Part shown: positions 10,686 to 23,100 of the stretch, in pieces
Position numbering within the stretch: the first letter of the stretch is position 1
Layout: the number at the start of each line of letters is the position of its first letter
Source of the DNA: Aldrovandia affinis
Taxonomy: Eukaryota > Chordata > Actinopteri > Notacanthiformes > Halosauridae
Length of the DNA: 64,000 nt
Assembly: GCA_029706075.1 (NCBI GenBank)
Contig: JAINUG010000147.1
Coordinates: 1,050,501-1,114,500, forward strand
Direction: 5' to 3'
Notes under the pieces: generated by a model
Told to the model about the DNA's origin: nothing
What the model saw: the letters and a program-made list of their open reading frames with translations, nothing else
The model's database searches: none
Translations under genes and position numbers: made by a program

Positions 10686-12785
10686 AATAGTTCAAGTTCA
10701 AGTTCAAGTTTATTTCGCAACATAACCATTTCATTGACAGATATAAAGACAAGATGAAAAGAGATGTGGTTTCAATGATGGGATGTGTGAAATGGGTCCC
10801 CCATAGCAAGCTACTGAAAGCTTTTAGGAGGGGGCCCAAGGTAAAAACTAACAATAGTGGAAATTGGTACACAGTGTGCTGCATAGTGTGGTACGCTATA
10901 TATTTCCTGGAAAACACAATATGTAACAAAGACAACAACATACAGACATCATGTATTCCATACATTCAAAACATTCATTCATCTTGGTATATCCCTGTGT
11001 ATTAGGTGGTGGGTTCGACATAGGTTAGTAAAAGTTTTTCTTTTAAGTTTCTTTTGAAGGAGGGAAGGGAACACAGCATTTTCAGACCGTCATCTAATTT
11101 GTTCCAAGTCTGGGGCCCCCTGCAGGCAACACTCATACTAGTACATGCCAACCGTCGGCGTTTTCCTAATATATCGAGTTTGTTCCTAGTGAGATGTTGG
11201 TGCTGGGGGCGACAGATAGGGACCAGGTAGCAAAGTCTAGCATTGAGATGGTTAACAACTGAAAACATTAAACAAGCATTATGAAAAACATTAAATTCTT
11301 GAAGTCTGAGAAGACCGTAATGATGGAATAATGAACGGGTAGGGGCATGTGCTTCGGACCATGATAGAGCCCGTATGACTTTATTTTGTAAAGCCTGTAG
11401 TTTTTGGAGGTGGCTGGGGTATGTATTGCCCCATATGACATTGCAGTAGTGCAAGTGAGGTTCAAAGAGGGTTTTGTACATGGTGAGTAAGGCAGATAGG
11501 GGAGAAAATGTCGGAGCTTGTAAAATAAACCAACATATTTTGAGAGTTTTTTGGTCAATTGATCGATGTGGGGTTTGAAGTTGACAAATTCGTCAATGAC
11601 GATCCCCAGGAATTTAGCGGAGTGTACCCTCTTTATTTCCTGGCCATTGATGTTAATCGGTATGCATGCAGTATTGATTTTCTTCCTGCATGATCGAAAT
11701 ATAATGAAATTTGTTTTATTAATATTTAGTGAGAGCTTGTTACATTTAAACCAGGTGTCAACTTTAATTAGCTCTAGGTTAACAGTATGCTGTAGTGAGT
11801 CAAGACTCCTGTGGGAAATGAATAGGTTAGTATCGTCAGCAAAAATTACTTTATGGAATATACTAGTAGAATTACCAAAATCATTAATATACAGGATAAA
11901 TAAGAGTGGCCCCAAAATCGAACCCTGGGGACGCCAAAGAGTATGGGTTTATGGGATGAGTTACAGTCATTAATATTCACGTACTGGTTTCTGTCATACA
12001 GGTAGCTCCTGAACCAGTCCAGGGCAAGTCCTCTGATCCCGTAATGATGTAATTTGACCAGTAGGATGTCGAAAACAATGGTGTCAAAAGCCTTAGACAG
12101 ATCCAGGAAAATACCTATACCATAATGACCTTCATCCCTACAATCATTTATTCTTTCTAACAGGTCGAGGATTGCCATACAGGTTGTGCTCTTTTTTTTT
12201 CTAAAGTCAAATTGCGATGGGACTAGAATGTTAAGTTTGTCGAGGTAGCCATACAGTCTATTGTATACAACTTTCTCCAGTACTTTAGAGAGTGTAGGTA
12301 ATAGAGATATGGGGCGATAATTGTTCATGTCGTTTTTATCTCCAGATTTAAATATTGGTATAACTTTAGCGATTTTTGCCATGTGTGGCACAATCCCTGT
12401 TGATAATGAAAGATTAATGCAGTGAGTGAGTGGTTTTATGATTGTGTTTGCAATTACTTTGAGGATTTTACTGCTTATTCCATCTATACCAGCTGTGTTG
12501 GAGCTTTTCAAGGCCATGATGATTGTGAGGAGTTCGTTTTTGTCAGTTGGTCTCATAAAAAAGGAGTTTGGATAGTTACCTGATAGAAAGTGATGAAAAA
12601 GAAGTGCCCTGGGGTCTTTGAATGTTGTCAGAGAGGTTTTTGCCAATGGAAGCAAAGTAATTATTAAAGTTGTGGGAGAGATCTCCTGTGAGTGAGGCTG
12701 GATCAGGGAGAATGGTGGGTTTGTGGCCCTTATTTAAAACTCCATTTAAAACAGTTGGTTGGAACACTTCCTGTATTTGGTATTT
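10686..12785 (-). mobile_element. 5'-truncated non-LTR retrotransposon (Jockey/CR1/L2 superfamily)
   Basis: The minus strand encodes reverse transcriptase. Motifs in order are [19 protein letters not shown], then FLDLSKAFD with the first catalytic Asp, a GVP motif for the GVPQGS position, [18 protein letters not shown] with the catalytic Asp pair, and FLGIVID. A downstream LHYCNVIWG block ends with a stop near 11002. The 3' end is a GAACTT hexanucleotide tail at 10686-10708. The coding region is split between three or four frames (12767-12576, 12655-11846, 11915-11268, 11481-11002), so it is inactive. No endonuclease domain remains, showing 5' truncation. The exact clade is uncertain. Confidence 0.88.
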
Positions 12786-13380
12786 ATATTAAACAGAGCC
12801 TGCAGTCTGGGTGACTGAAGTCTCATTTTAGGCTGAAAGTTTTTTTTCCTCAGTGGAATTGAGCAATTCACAAAAACCCAGTCCAGCATAATATTAGCCT
12901 CTTCCTACAGCACATATAGTGTGTATTGCATGGCCCAAGAGAAAACACATTATTCTTTACATGTAAATTGTATTTTCTATGACTGAATTGAAATAAATGG
13001 TCCAGTAAAATAGGAAACTGGTTATAGTCATACTTTCCTTTCCCACCTGAGCTGAATTACCATCATGCATTGCAATTATGGACAAGCCTCTGTGGCCACG
13101 GTTAAAGCCAGTGTCGGGCAGTTGACGATCTTATTTCAAATATACATGCGTTTGCATAGGGCAGGTCCTTGTGGTCTGAGTACTGCTGTTTTTCCGCACT
13201 TCCTTTACCTGGGAGTCAGGTGTGAGGACACTGACCAATCAATCGCACTGATGGTTCAAATAACTACCTGAGAGAAGGGACAATCAGGACCAAATTTGGA
13301 TTCGTGGGCTAGATTTGAATAACTCTGGTATAGGGTACTATTGTTCACTTGTCTGATTGTACTTGTTTTATTTAACCTGC
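12786..13380. other. Interval without a recognised gene
   Basis: Nothing codes convincingly here. Around 13130-13330 the sequence has the look of an old dispersed repeat, but I cannot name it. Confidence 0.4.
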
Positions 13381-13894
13381 TCTCCCGCTGTTTCTCTCAC
13401 CCGGGTCTGGGAGAGAGACGAGAAAAAAAGATCCGATCTGAAGACCGGTAAACCCCACTCCTCTGCCACGCCTTACCATCTGCTGCTCGGCTCACTTCCG
13501 GGGATTTGTCATGTGGCGTGTGACCAAGACCTAGTGAAGAACCAGAGGCGGGCGGCCATTGTTGAGGACCAATGGAGAGGACATGCAACAATCAAGAAAG
13601 AGACGAGAAAATTGTACCACAGCAAGCTTGTCTCAAAATATATATATGCAGACAAGACATATTTTCAAGGTAATTATTGAAAAGTGTCAAGGGTCCGGCG
13701 GTACCTCCCCGTTCTGGCCGCACGAGGGCGACATAGCTCCCTTTTAGTTTTACCCGTCTTTTTTTGTGGTTTCACTTTTTTTCTTCTTCCCCCAGTCGCC
13801 CCAGCATTCCATTATGACAGTTTCAAGTCTTTTCCTCTGATTTTCCACTCACACCTGTCTCTAATTTACCTTATCACAGAAAAGGTGTGATGGT

Positions 13895-14035
13895 GTTGGT
13901 TCCGCCCGCAGCGAGTTTCGAACCGACGGATCTCGACGCGACAAGAGAGCGATTAAGCTCGCCGAGCTAAAGACTCAAGTCCCTAACTCCGAGAACTAAT
14001 CGTACTCTTATCCACGTCACTCTGCAGCGGGCGCT
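13895..14035 (-). mobile_element. tRNA-like (SINE-type) repeat, copy 1
   Basis: On the minus strand this reads a TTAGCTCGGCGAGCTTAATC box-A-like segment followed by GGTTCGAAACTCGC as box B. Matching copies lie at 18330-18480 and 31957-32130. Upstream all share AGTTAGGGACTTGAGTC. It lacks a proper tRNA acceptor stem, so it is a SINE-type repeat and not a tRNA gene. Confidence 0.7.
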
Positions 14036-14038
14036 CAC

Positions 14039-14221
14039 ATGAGCCCATCCGCTACAAAGGCACCAGAATATCAAGAGGCAGCGCCCAGGTCCTGGGAATG
14101 GCCACGGAACAACCAGCCCTGGGAGGACCTGAAAGCCTGCCCAAGGGACTGCCTCGCTGAACTGCTGTGCCTGACTGCAACAACCTACCCAGAGCTCAGG
14201 GAACCTGATGATCTAGACTAG
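14039..14221 (+). other. Short open frame next to the tRNA-like repeat, unrecognised
   Basis: A 60-codon frame contains WPRNNQPWEDLKACP and ends YPELREPDDLD. It immediately follows the tRNA-like repeat and may be part of the same dispersed element. I do not recognise a family, and short frames of this size also arise by chance. Confidence 0.2.
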
Positions 14222-14224
14222 AGC

Positions 14225-14720
14225 AAGCACGGATCTTGAACCGGGCCGATTGGGCCGTTGCCCATGGGCCCTTGAGCCCAAAGGGCCCCGTCCCATCACT
14301 CGCTCTCACAAATAGACAGTTGAATACACGCAGCGTAACTCCCGCTGAGAAACCGCCTCCCGCCTCCAAGGAATCAACTGGCCTGTGCAACTAGCTAGCG
14401 CATCCCACTTTCTCGTTTTTTCCTCCCTCTGATCCACTGAGTTTAACGGTTAAGTTTCAAAAACATACGTATGTGTTATATTATTGGCTTTCGTCTTTAT
14501 AGGGTGATTTAATTGGATCAATCATGATGAGGGTACGCCATCGCCGGCTTTTACTGAAGTTAGCGTTAGTTAGCTTTGTGTAGAATAGCGTCTGGGTTTG
14601 GTAAAAAACGAATTGGAAAAATCAAAATGGATAGACGGGGGAGCAGTGGGGCAAAAAAAGAAAGAAAGGGAAATAAGAGTCTGCAATGCTGGCGGCTATT
14701 CCCCCATTGTTGAGGACCAA
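14225..14720 (+). mobile_element. Possible hAT transposon 5' remnant
   Basis: The left part is rich in GGGCCC and resembles the terminal region of hAT elements seen at 44320 in this window. At about 14627 a short frame reads MDRRGSSGAKKERKG, similar in composition to the basic N-terminus of hAT transposases. No transposase core follows, and the assignment is tentative. Confidence 0.3.
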
Positions 14721-14811
14721 TGGAGAGTGACACTCCAGGAGGTTCAAGAGCTACGGGATGAATTGCAGCATGCGCAAGCCAGAGAAAAGAAGTCCCCGAT
14801 TGAGAGGTGAA

Positions 14812-15125
14812 ATGCACCACCAGATCATGACAGAGTCACCACCGTGCTTCACAGAAGGCTGCAGACAGGCATCAATGTACTTCTCACCAGCTCTTCTTCT
14901 GACATACTGGTGTCTTTGTGAACCAAACATTTCAAATTTAGACTCATCGTTCCATAAGACTTTCTGCCACTGGTTGGCGCTTTATGGTCTTTTGCGCATT
15001 GCAATCTCTTCTGCTTGTTGCCTTTCTGCAAGAATGGTTTCTTAGCTGCAACATGTCCTACAAGACCATTTCTTGTAAGAATTCTTCTCATAGTCGAAAT
15101 GTGTACTGTGATGCCAGATGCTGTA
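14812..15125 (-). mobile_element. Tc1-family transposase fragment
   Basis: The minus strand encodes RRILTRNGLVGHVAAKKPF followed by QKRLQCAKDHK, the conserved linker of Tc1 transposases. Further on, the plus-strand sequence 14820-14860 reads on the minus strand as the region around the second catalytic Asp (HGGGS-like). No inverted ends are visible. It lies immediately left of the pogo-like element. Confidence 0.75.
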
Positions 15126-15673
15126 TATACATGTATACGTATATATATGCATATATTGTGTATGCATATGTAGGGGAGAGCAGGGTAAGTTGTCACACGG
15201 GTAAGTTGTCACACTGTTCATACCTCCAACCACAGGGGCGCCATCTAAAAAATGGAATAGCTGCTTTGTTGCAATTAGGGCCAGCTTGAAATGACTTTGC
15301 ACAGGTGGTCACAGGCCTCTTTAATTGCAATCAAGCAGAAGGCGTTCGCCTTTTTTCCTGCAAAAGTAAGTAAATGGCGTCGTGTATTTCATGTAATAAA
15401 ACCGTGGTAGGTATAAAAATGTCCTAAATTATGTTTCTGTACCGAATGAGGGAAACAATAAGGTGTTTATTTATATGTTAGCTGCAGTACTTTGTCGAAC
15501 TAACCGTGTTTTTTAACAAACGTTTGCCCACATGCCCGTTTGGGGCTAGTTGTCTAAATGGCTTTGAGGCAAGTTGTCACATGAGGCTAATTTAAATTTG
15601 TTTTTGAAGGAAATATGCATTGAGGGGAGGAAGGAAAGGAACAAACAAACGAAGGAACCAAAAATAAAGTGAG

Positions 15674-17442
15674 ATGATGGTGCGAAATTATAAAAGAAAG
15701 ACAGAGAATGGTAGCACAGCTCCGGATATAATGCTGAAGGCAGTCAGACAGGTGAAGCTGGAGAACAAATCAATCAGAAGCACAGCAAACGATTTTAATA
15801 TAAACTACCGTACTCTGGCTCGGTATTGTGAAAAGGTTACCAGCGAAGAGATTGTCAGTCAGGCAGCCATGCCAACAACAGTGGTTGGCTATAGAAAGCC
15901 ACGGCAGATATTTCCACCTGAGATGGAGATGCAGCTGGTTCATTATATTGCCAGGTCAGCGGACATTTATTTCGGTCTGTCGCCTAGTGAGATCAAAAGA
16001 CTTGCCTACCAGTTTGCTGTGGCACACAAGCTGAAGTTCTCACCAACGTGGGCTGAAACAGAAAAGGCCAGCTCCGAGTGGTTTACAGCCTTTTAAAAAG
16101 GCACCCAATGCTGTCGATAAGAAAGCCTGAGGCAACGAGCCTTGGCAGAGCTAGTAGCTTCAACCGAGAAAATGTCAATGCCTTCTTCGACAATTTAGCA
16201 AATGTGCTGGACAGGCATCGATTTGGACCAGGGGACATATGGAATGTGGACGAAACTGGGGTGACCACGGTCCATAAACCTGACAAAGTAGTGGCCAGAC
16301 GCGGATTCAAACAAGTAGGGTCGCTGACCTCCGCTGAAAGGGGACACTTGTCACACTGGCCTGTGCTGTGTCAGCCACAGGAAATAGTATACCTCCATAT
16401 TTCATATTCCCCGTGTCAACTTCCGAGACCATTTTTTAAACAGCGGACCACCTGGCAGCAGGGGGCGGCAAATCCATCGGGGTGGATGAAAGATGTGCAC
16501 TTTGTTGACTTTCTTAAACATTTCACTGAGCATACAAAATGCTCAAAGGAGAAACCATCTTTGCTGCTTCTGGACAACCACATATCTCATATGTCCATTG
16601 ATGGACTCAATTACGCCAAAGAAAACGGCATAATTATGGTCTCGTTCCCACCCCACTGCTCTCATCGGCTTCAACCCTTAGACAGGTCTGTCTACGGGCC
16701 GCTAAAAGGCACATCAACACGGCGTGTGATGCATGGATGAGGAACAATCCTGGGAAAACAATGACTATTTATGACATTCCTGGGATTGTGGCAATCGCGT
16801 ATCCTGTGGCGGCACCCCCTGAACATTCAGGCTGGCTTTAGGTAGCTGGGGTACAGCCTTACAACAGGGACATCTTTTTGGAAACTGAGTTTGCGCCATC
16901 CTATGTCACGGATCGCCCTGCCCCATCAGGCCCCAGCACCAACCCTGCCCTGCCAGGCACAAGCACCAACCCTGCCCTGCCAGGTACAAGCACCAACCCT
17001 GCCCTGCCAGGCACAAGCACAGGCACAGAAACACACCCAGACCCGGCCAGTTCCCATGCCAGCAGACTACCAACTCCAGAGGACCTCCGGCCATTTCCAA
17101 AAGCTGGTCCCCGAAAACAAGCTAATAATGGAAGAAAGCGGCGCAGGACCGCAATTTTAACAGACACACCCGTGAAGCAAGCACTACAAATGGAAACATC
17201 GCAATCTAAAAAAGGCTGTTTCTGGGGAATAAAAAGGCAAGGGTAAAAGAAACCTGGACGAGTCAGCAGCAGATGAAGAGGAATGCTTATGCCTAGTCTG
17301 CATGGAGCCATTTTCGAACAGCCGCCCAAACGAGACTTGGGTGCAGTGTGGGAGATGCAAGAAGTGGGCCCATGATGCTTGCACCCCAGGCCACACAATT
17401 TATGTGTGCCAGAACTGTGACTCGGAAGATGAGTCTGATTAG
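15674..17442 (+). pseudogene. Pogo/Tigger-type DDE transposase with PHD finger, frameshifted
   Basis: The protein starts [13 protein letters not shown] and has an N-terminal psq-like helix-turn-helix ([20 protein letters not shown]). After [16 protein letters not shown] the frame changes near 16090. The DDE core follows, with [10 protein letters not shown] (first Asp), [10 protein letters not shown] (second Asp) and [13 protein letters not shown] (third acidic position). A segment at about 16345-16455 is read out of frame, and another shift or stop lies between 16740 and 16840. The C-terminus has a 27 bp repeat encoding PALPGTSTN three times, then a PHD finger at about 17279-17421 with Cys-Cys, CGRC, WAHDAC and VCQNC ligands, ending EDESD and a stop. 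At least three disruptions make it inactive as printed. The plant-homeodomain tail is known from other pogo-type transposases. Confidence 0.88.
16929..17021 (+). repeat. Three-unit 27 bp repeat inside the transposase C-terminus
   Basis: Three near-identical units encode repeats of ALPGTSTNP just before the PHD finger. The unit length is a multiple of three, so copy changes keep the frame. It probably forms a flexible linker. Confidence 0.85.
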
Positions 17443-17790
17443 ATGAGTTCTGTAATGAAATGTACTTGGTTTGTTTTTGAATTTTAAAGTAAAAAAGAAA
17501 TGTTTTCTTCACAATTACTGTGTTGTGTTCTTATTTGTTGATAATCCAATGTGACAACTTACCCACTGGTGGGTAAGTAAGTCGTCCCAAGTGCACACCC
17601 TCTATGTAACTGTCTACAACTCCATACTGAAATAATACATGAAAATGCAATTAATACAAAATATGTGCCCAAGACTTCCACCTTTCATTTGGTATGACAT
17701 TTATACCACTCTGATGTATTGTGCCCAGTACAGGTAAGACACAGTGGAAAGTGTGCCAACATACCCCGCTCTCCCCTATATATGTGTATG

Positions 17791-18146
17791 CAGGGCTGGA
17801 CTGGCTATATAGTCTACCGGGCAGATTCCCGGTGGGCGGTCTAGTTTTGGGCGGGTAGGGCCGGTAGAATTATTTTATATATATTTTTTTAATTAAAAAA
17901 ATATAAATATATATTATACCACGGACCGGGTGTTCCGAGGGGCGCAATTACTTTTTTCTCGTAGCACCCCGGTCCGCGAAAAAAACGAACTGGTCTCAGC
18001 TTTTTTTCGCGTAGCACCCCCCGTCGACACAAAATGGGGCGCCGTTTACGTGGCTCGCACCGGGTGCTGGCAACCCACGCTACGCCACTGGATGGGCCGG
18101 TCTGAGCCAAATGGCAGGGCCTATTTTTTGCCCCTGTCCAGCCCTG
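17791..18146. mobile_element. hAT-type MITE with 8 bp target duplication
   Basis: The left end CAGGGCTGGACTGGC and the right end CCTGTCCAGCCCTG are inverted copies. The flanking octamers TGTGTATG (17783-17790) and TATGTATG (18147-18154) agree at 7 of 8 positions, as expected for hAT insertion. The 356 bp interior codes for nothing recognisable. It sits 14 bp from the end of the pogo-like element. Confidence 0.8.
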
Positions 18147-18329
18147 TATGTATGCAGGTATGTATAGATGTGTTTGCCTGGATGTTTGTATATGTATTAG
18201 GTGTATATATTTAGAGATGCGTTATTTTCCCCTCCTAACTTTTTTTGTTCCTGTGGCAGGTCGCCGTGGCGACGGCAGAGCGGTCTCACTGCTGTCATCA
18301 GGCTGCCTGTGTGGCGGGTGAGCTCTGGT

Positions 18330-18480
18330 ATGTGAGCGTCCGCTACAGAAAGTGACGTGGATAAGAGTATGATTAGTTCCCAGAGTTAGGGACTTGAGTC
18401 TTTAGCTCAGCGGGCTAAATCGCTCTCTTGTCGCGACAAGATCCTCGTTTTGAAACTCGCTGCAAATACAGGCAGCGAAT
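18330..18480 (+). mobile_element. tRNA-like (SINE-type) repeat, copy 2
   Basis: It reads GGGACTTGAGTCTTTAGCTC, then AGCGGGCTAAATCGC (box A region), and GTTTTGAAACTCGC as a decayed box B. It is the same family as 13895-14035 and 31957-32130. Confidence 0.7.
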
Positions 18481-18516
18481 GGGACAATTTGAACTGCGTG
18501 AGCTAATTCTGCTGAC

Positions 18517-18546
18517 AGGATCTCTCTCTCTCTCTCTCTCTCACTC
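18517..18546. repeat. CT/TC microsatellite
   Basis: A short TC dinucleotide run follows the tRNA-like repeat. It explains the Ser/Leu-rich and Arg/Glu-rich open frames across it. Confidence 0.9.
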
Positions 18547-18897
18547 TCAGATTCCTCAGTTAGCGACCCGTAGAGCCAGCTGGAGAGCTGTGGACCTGCC
18601 CAGTCTGGGGCCAGCCCCAGACCAAGCCTGACGCTGCGAAGTTGCTTACAGCTCTCCAACTTTTAATTAACGAGAGCAAAGTACAGATTCTTTGTGTTGT
18701 TTGCCCCACCTGTGAGTGGAATCTGAGTAAACCTAGGGAGAACTTACAACAGAGATAATATAAACTCCTTTAACTGCCACTAATTCTCTCTCTTGTTAGT
18801 TAAAATGGAAACATACTGTGGTACTGTTTGAGATGAGTTTAATCTCATTGTGTTAATCTCATAAAATGTAATTTTGTTTTGTATAATAACCTTGAAC

Positions 18898-19800
18898 GTA
18901 CAGTGCATTTGGAAATTTTCCACATTTTGTTATGTTACAACCATATTCTAAAATGGATTTTTTTTTTTAAATGTTCCTCATCAATCTACACAAAATACCC
19001 CACAATGACAAAGCAAAAACAGGTTTTTTGAAAGTTTTCCACATTTATTAAAAATAAAAAACTGAAATATCACATTTACTTAAGTATTCCGACTCTTTGT
19101 TATGACGAAATTGAGCTCAGATGTTCCCTTTGATCATCCTTGAGATGTCTCTAGAACTTGATTGTAGTTCACCTGTGGCAAATTCAATTGATTGATGTTT
19201 TCGAAAGGCACACACCTGTCTATATAAGGTCCCACAGTTCACAATGCATTTCAGAGCAAAAATCAAGCTATGAAGTCCAAGGAACTCTCCACTGACCACC
19301 GAGATGCCTCGACAGATCTGGGGAAGGGTATAAAAATATTGCTGAAGTCCCCAGGATCACAGTGGGCTCCATCATTGTGAAATGTAAGAAGTTTTGAACC
19401 ATCTCGATCTCGAGCTGGCAAATTAGAGCTGGACAGAGCTGGACAAATTCAGTAACTGGGCAAGAAGGGCCTTGGTCAGGGAGGTGACCAAGAACCAAAT
19501 GTACTATAAGAGAACTTCAGAGTTCCTCTGCAGTGATGGGAGAACCTGGCAGAAGGGCAACCATCTCTGCAGCACTCCAACAATCAGGCCTTTATGGTAG
19601 CGCTTGGCATTCATTCAATTTTTGTCTCATCAGACCAGAGAATCCTTTTCCTGATGCTCTCAGAGTCCTTTAAGTGTCGTTGGCCAAGCTCCAGGTGGGC
19701 TGTCATATGCCTTTTACTCAGGAGTGGCTTCCATCTAGCCACTCACCCTTTTCTATTGCACTGGTAGAGATGGGTAGTTTTCTTGCTTTTTGGAGGATAG
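18898..19800 (+). mobile_element. Tc1-family transposon remnant (salmonid-type)
   Basis: The left end TACAGTGCATTTGGAAA and the text that follows (CCACATTTTGTTATGTTACA, AATACCCCACAATGACAAAG, CTATATAAGGTCCCACAG) match the well-known fish Tc1 family with ends of the CAGTGCATTCGGAAAGTATT type. The transposase region is heavily broken and no long frame survives. The right boundary is not certain. Confidence 0.75.
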
Positions 19801-20048
19801 GTTAATGCAGCGGTCTGTTTTGTTTTATTTTATTTTACAATCCTTTTTGTGAATTAAATCTTTGTTAATAATACATCTTTGTTTAATTGTGGATGGTTTG
19901 GCTGGTGTTTTGTATATGTTGTGTCCAATGTGTGTTCCCCGGTTATTGCAATGCGACGCAAGAAAACCCTGTCCCAGCAGGACAGCACCCACTGTCAGCA
20001 TCCAGCTATCCTGCCTGTATGTTTGAACAATACTGCAGGCAGTCTGAG

Positions 20049-20152
20049 TACTTTCTCTCTCTCTCTTTCTCTCTCTCTCTTCTTTCTCACCCTCTCTCTC
20101 TCTCCTCTCTCACCCCTCTCTCTTCTTTCTCTCCCTCTCTCTCTCTCTGGAA
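20049..20152. repeat. CT-rich microsatellite
   Basis: Interrupted CT/TCTT tracts make a polypyrimidine run. The SLSLSL open frames across it are artefacts. Confidence 0.95.
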
Positions 20153-20199
20153 ACTAATATTCTGTGTAAAAACTGTATCAATATTTACCCCAGCACGCT

Positions 20200-23100
20200 A
20201 CCAGTGATATTGTAAAATGTAGCAGTGTTGAGACTCAAGGCTGGCACACGTTTTGCTGTTTAATATCTGTGACACATTTCATTTGAATCAGGTTGCTTAT
20301 GAGCTGAAGCTATTGCTGCGTGAGAGATTATTTCCCTAATGATTCTTCTGTCACATTGTTTTCTCGTTCCTGTTTTGTCATTGGGAATATCTTGTTAATG
20401 GCTCTGTAGCAGAAGATTCCAGAACCCGTGGCTAGATCATTATAAAGACGGCTCCCCAGCTTTCCTCCCAAAAGCTCCATGCTGTGCATCACAATTCAGA
20501 CCTGTGAGCCCCCCGCTATCAGGGGAAATCGAGAGTGGCGTTCCTCTTCAGGGGCACATAAATAATTGCTATTAAAAATGCTTAATTGTCCTTGAGACCG
20601 TCACCTTTGCTGTACTGTTAGCTAATAAGCCTTGGGTCTGCCTTCAGTAACATCCACCCACAGCAGAGGCCTCGTGGAAGCTAGCCGTCCGCAGTGCATC
20701 AGTGCCGGTAATAAGGTAAACAGCGGGAGGCATGGCTTTCCGGGGAGCAGGTCATCTTCCATGTATGTAATGTAGCACTGAAATGAATGTGACAAGAAGC
20801 AGAGCTTATACTCATTCACTGTGAAATTGAAAGTAAAATGCAGGGCAGCAGTGTCATCTCTAGTAATTGAGTGGCAGGCCAATGAAAGAAGCAGTATGCT
20901 TGCATGTGCACAGGTCCTGGTCCTGTGTATTACTCTTATTTGTAGGAGAATGAAAGGTGTCTTTGTTGGGGATAAGATATCTCACAAGGATGATTGCACG
21001 GGTTGTGTGTATATTTTGACATGAATATTTGAATGAATATAAAACTGCAAAAGAAATCCATCCAAGTCATTCATCATCCACATCCAAATTGTGATTTGCA
21101 GCCCCCCTACACATGGGGACTGGATTTGGAATCGGTGAAAACCGGAACCACACAGCATATTCTTCTCAGTCATGAATAAAAGTAAGTATGTCTGATAAAA
21201 GTTTAAAAAAAGCATTTCCAGATTGTCTCAAGGACATAAGAGTCACATTAGCAGCTGATAAAGTGAAAAATTGTCATTTAAAATTTTGCTGCTTTGTAAG
21301 TCCTGTTTTTCACACTGCAGATTTATTTTTTAATTTAAGCATGACTATATCCTCAATACATTAACAACAATCTTGTGCTTGGTATAGATGCTTTTCCCTA
21401 TACCGTTTCCTTCATAACAGAATGCCTCTCACTCTATGGAAATGGACATGGTGGAATGTTTACTTAAAAAAATCTATCTTTTCCGAAAGGTGGGCAACAG
21501 GAAACATTGGTTTTGGTTTTGTTATTATTCTGAATGATCTCATTTCGTATGCTCAAGACATCCCATACTTACTCACAGCATGTTCCACTTTTCATATAAA
21601 TCTGTCCTGGAAAATGGGTTAAACAGCATGAGAATGCAAAGCTCATTTATGTAAAACATCCCCACTGAATTAAGGCTTCCCAGTTCTGAATATGAAATGG
21701 CCCACAATTGATAACCTGAAGGAGCTGACTGTTATACCAATGAAACGGCAAATAGCCTCAGGATTCTCTCGGCTAGTCACCCACTGGGATTCCAAGGCTA
21801 GTCACTGACATGCCGATGCAGAGAAGCGACTGGCAAAGCCAGCAGAGGAGACGATCCCCACGCAGTACAAGAGAGGTTACTGGTATGGTGAAGCTAGCAT
21901 AAAGGCTAGCTGGCATCTGATTTATTTTGTACTGCAGCTACCAATTAAAGAAACCCTTAGCTAATTAGTCAACTCTGTTGTTAAATTTTGTCAAAATCAA
22001 CAGCATCGTCTACATTGCTGCTGTAGTCAATGCCAACATTTAATACATTTTATAGCCATCGTTGTTTTTGACAATGCTTAACAGCAGAGTAGCTAACTAG
22101 CTCTTTCTTTCTAGACTTCCTAGTCTTTCTTTTCTGCAAGCTTGGCAGCTGCAGCTTATTTAATACTGCAGCTAACTGTATAGATTGTAGCCAGCTGTTG
22201 TGTTACATGAATGGTATTCAATTGATCATGTTTGGTTAGGTTACAAACAGATATCTACCATAATAACTTGCTTTTAATATATTTTAACCTCTAATAATTG
22301 CTGGTTAGCAATACAGATGGTTTGTTGAACTCAGGTGTTATTTCAATGTGAGTGTCAATGTGATACATTTAGCAGTTAACCCCTTCATGTCAAAGCCTAA
22401 AAATGACTTTCTGCCTGTTTTTCACAATTTTTCTTTTTTACTAGTACTACTACTACACTACTGCGTGTAATATCTCATTGCTCATCTCAAGTACACATTT
22501 CACAGACAGGGTTGAGGGCTTGATGTGAAGTAGACAGTTGTATAATGAGGAAGTGTCAGCATGTACAAAGGTGTCTCCTATGAGACTCATGAAGCCATAG
22601 CAGATTCCAGATAAATAATTGTTGTGTGTGCTACCCCAAGGGGTTGGACAAAAACTGGATGCAAAAATCTAAACGCAATGTAATTCCACAGCGTTGTTTC
22701 TAGAAACAGGAACAACAGTGCCCCCGAGTGGTCACATGCTTACACAGCGCTTCTGTGATTTTCAGCAGAACTGGACTGGTCAGATATGTGGTGACCTATC
22801 TCAGCCCAACAGTGACCACGAGAAGCCAATGAGAGGTCATTTGAAAGCTTAGAAATGAAAGCTTATAATTATGCTAATTCTCATGGCATAAGTACTATAC
22901 CGCTAGGGGGCTGACAGGAAGATTTTTTTTAATAGGCTCTGTGATTAATGTTAAATGATTGATTACTATAATACTGCCCTTAAATAAGTTTCTACATTTC
23001 TACTCTATTCATATTAGCTCCTATATAATGATCATCTGAGGACACATCATTCGCCTGGTTTTTGGTACAATCCACCCCCCACAATATATAGCCTCCGTGC

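Larger units (their letters stand above)
15173..17776 (+). mobile_element. Pogo-like DNA transposon with inverted ends and TA target duplication
   Basis: The left end GGGGAGAGCAGGGTAAGTTG and the reverse complement of the right end GGGGAGAGCGGGGTATGTTG match at 21 of 24 positions. Both sides are flanked by TA (15171-15172 and 17777-17778), as expected for the Tc1/mariner/pogo superfamily. Subterminal copies of GGTAAGTTGTCACA occur at both ends and probably bind the transposase. The element is about 2.6 kb and encloses a helix-turn-helix/DDE transposase with a C-terminal PHD finger. Confidence 0.9.
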
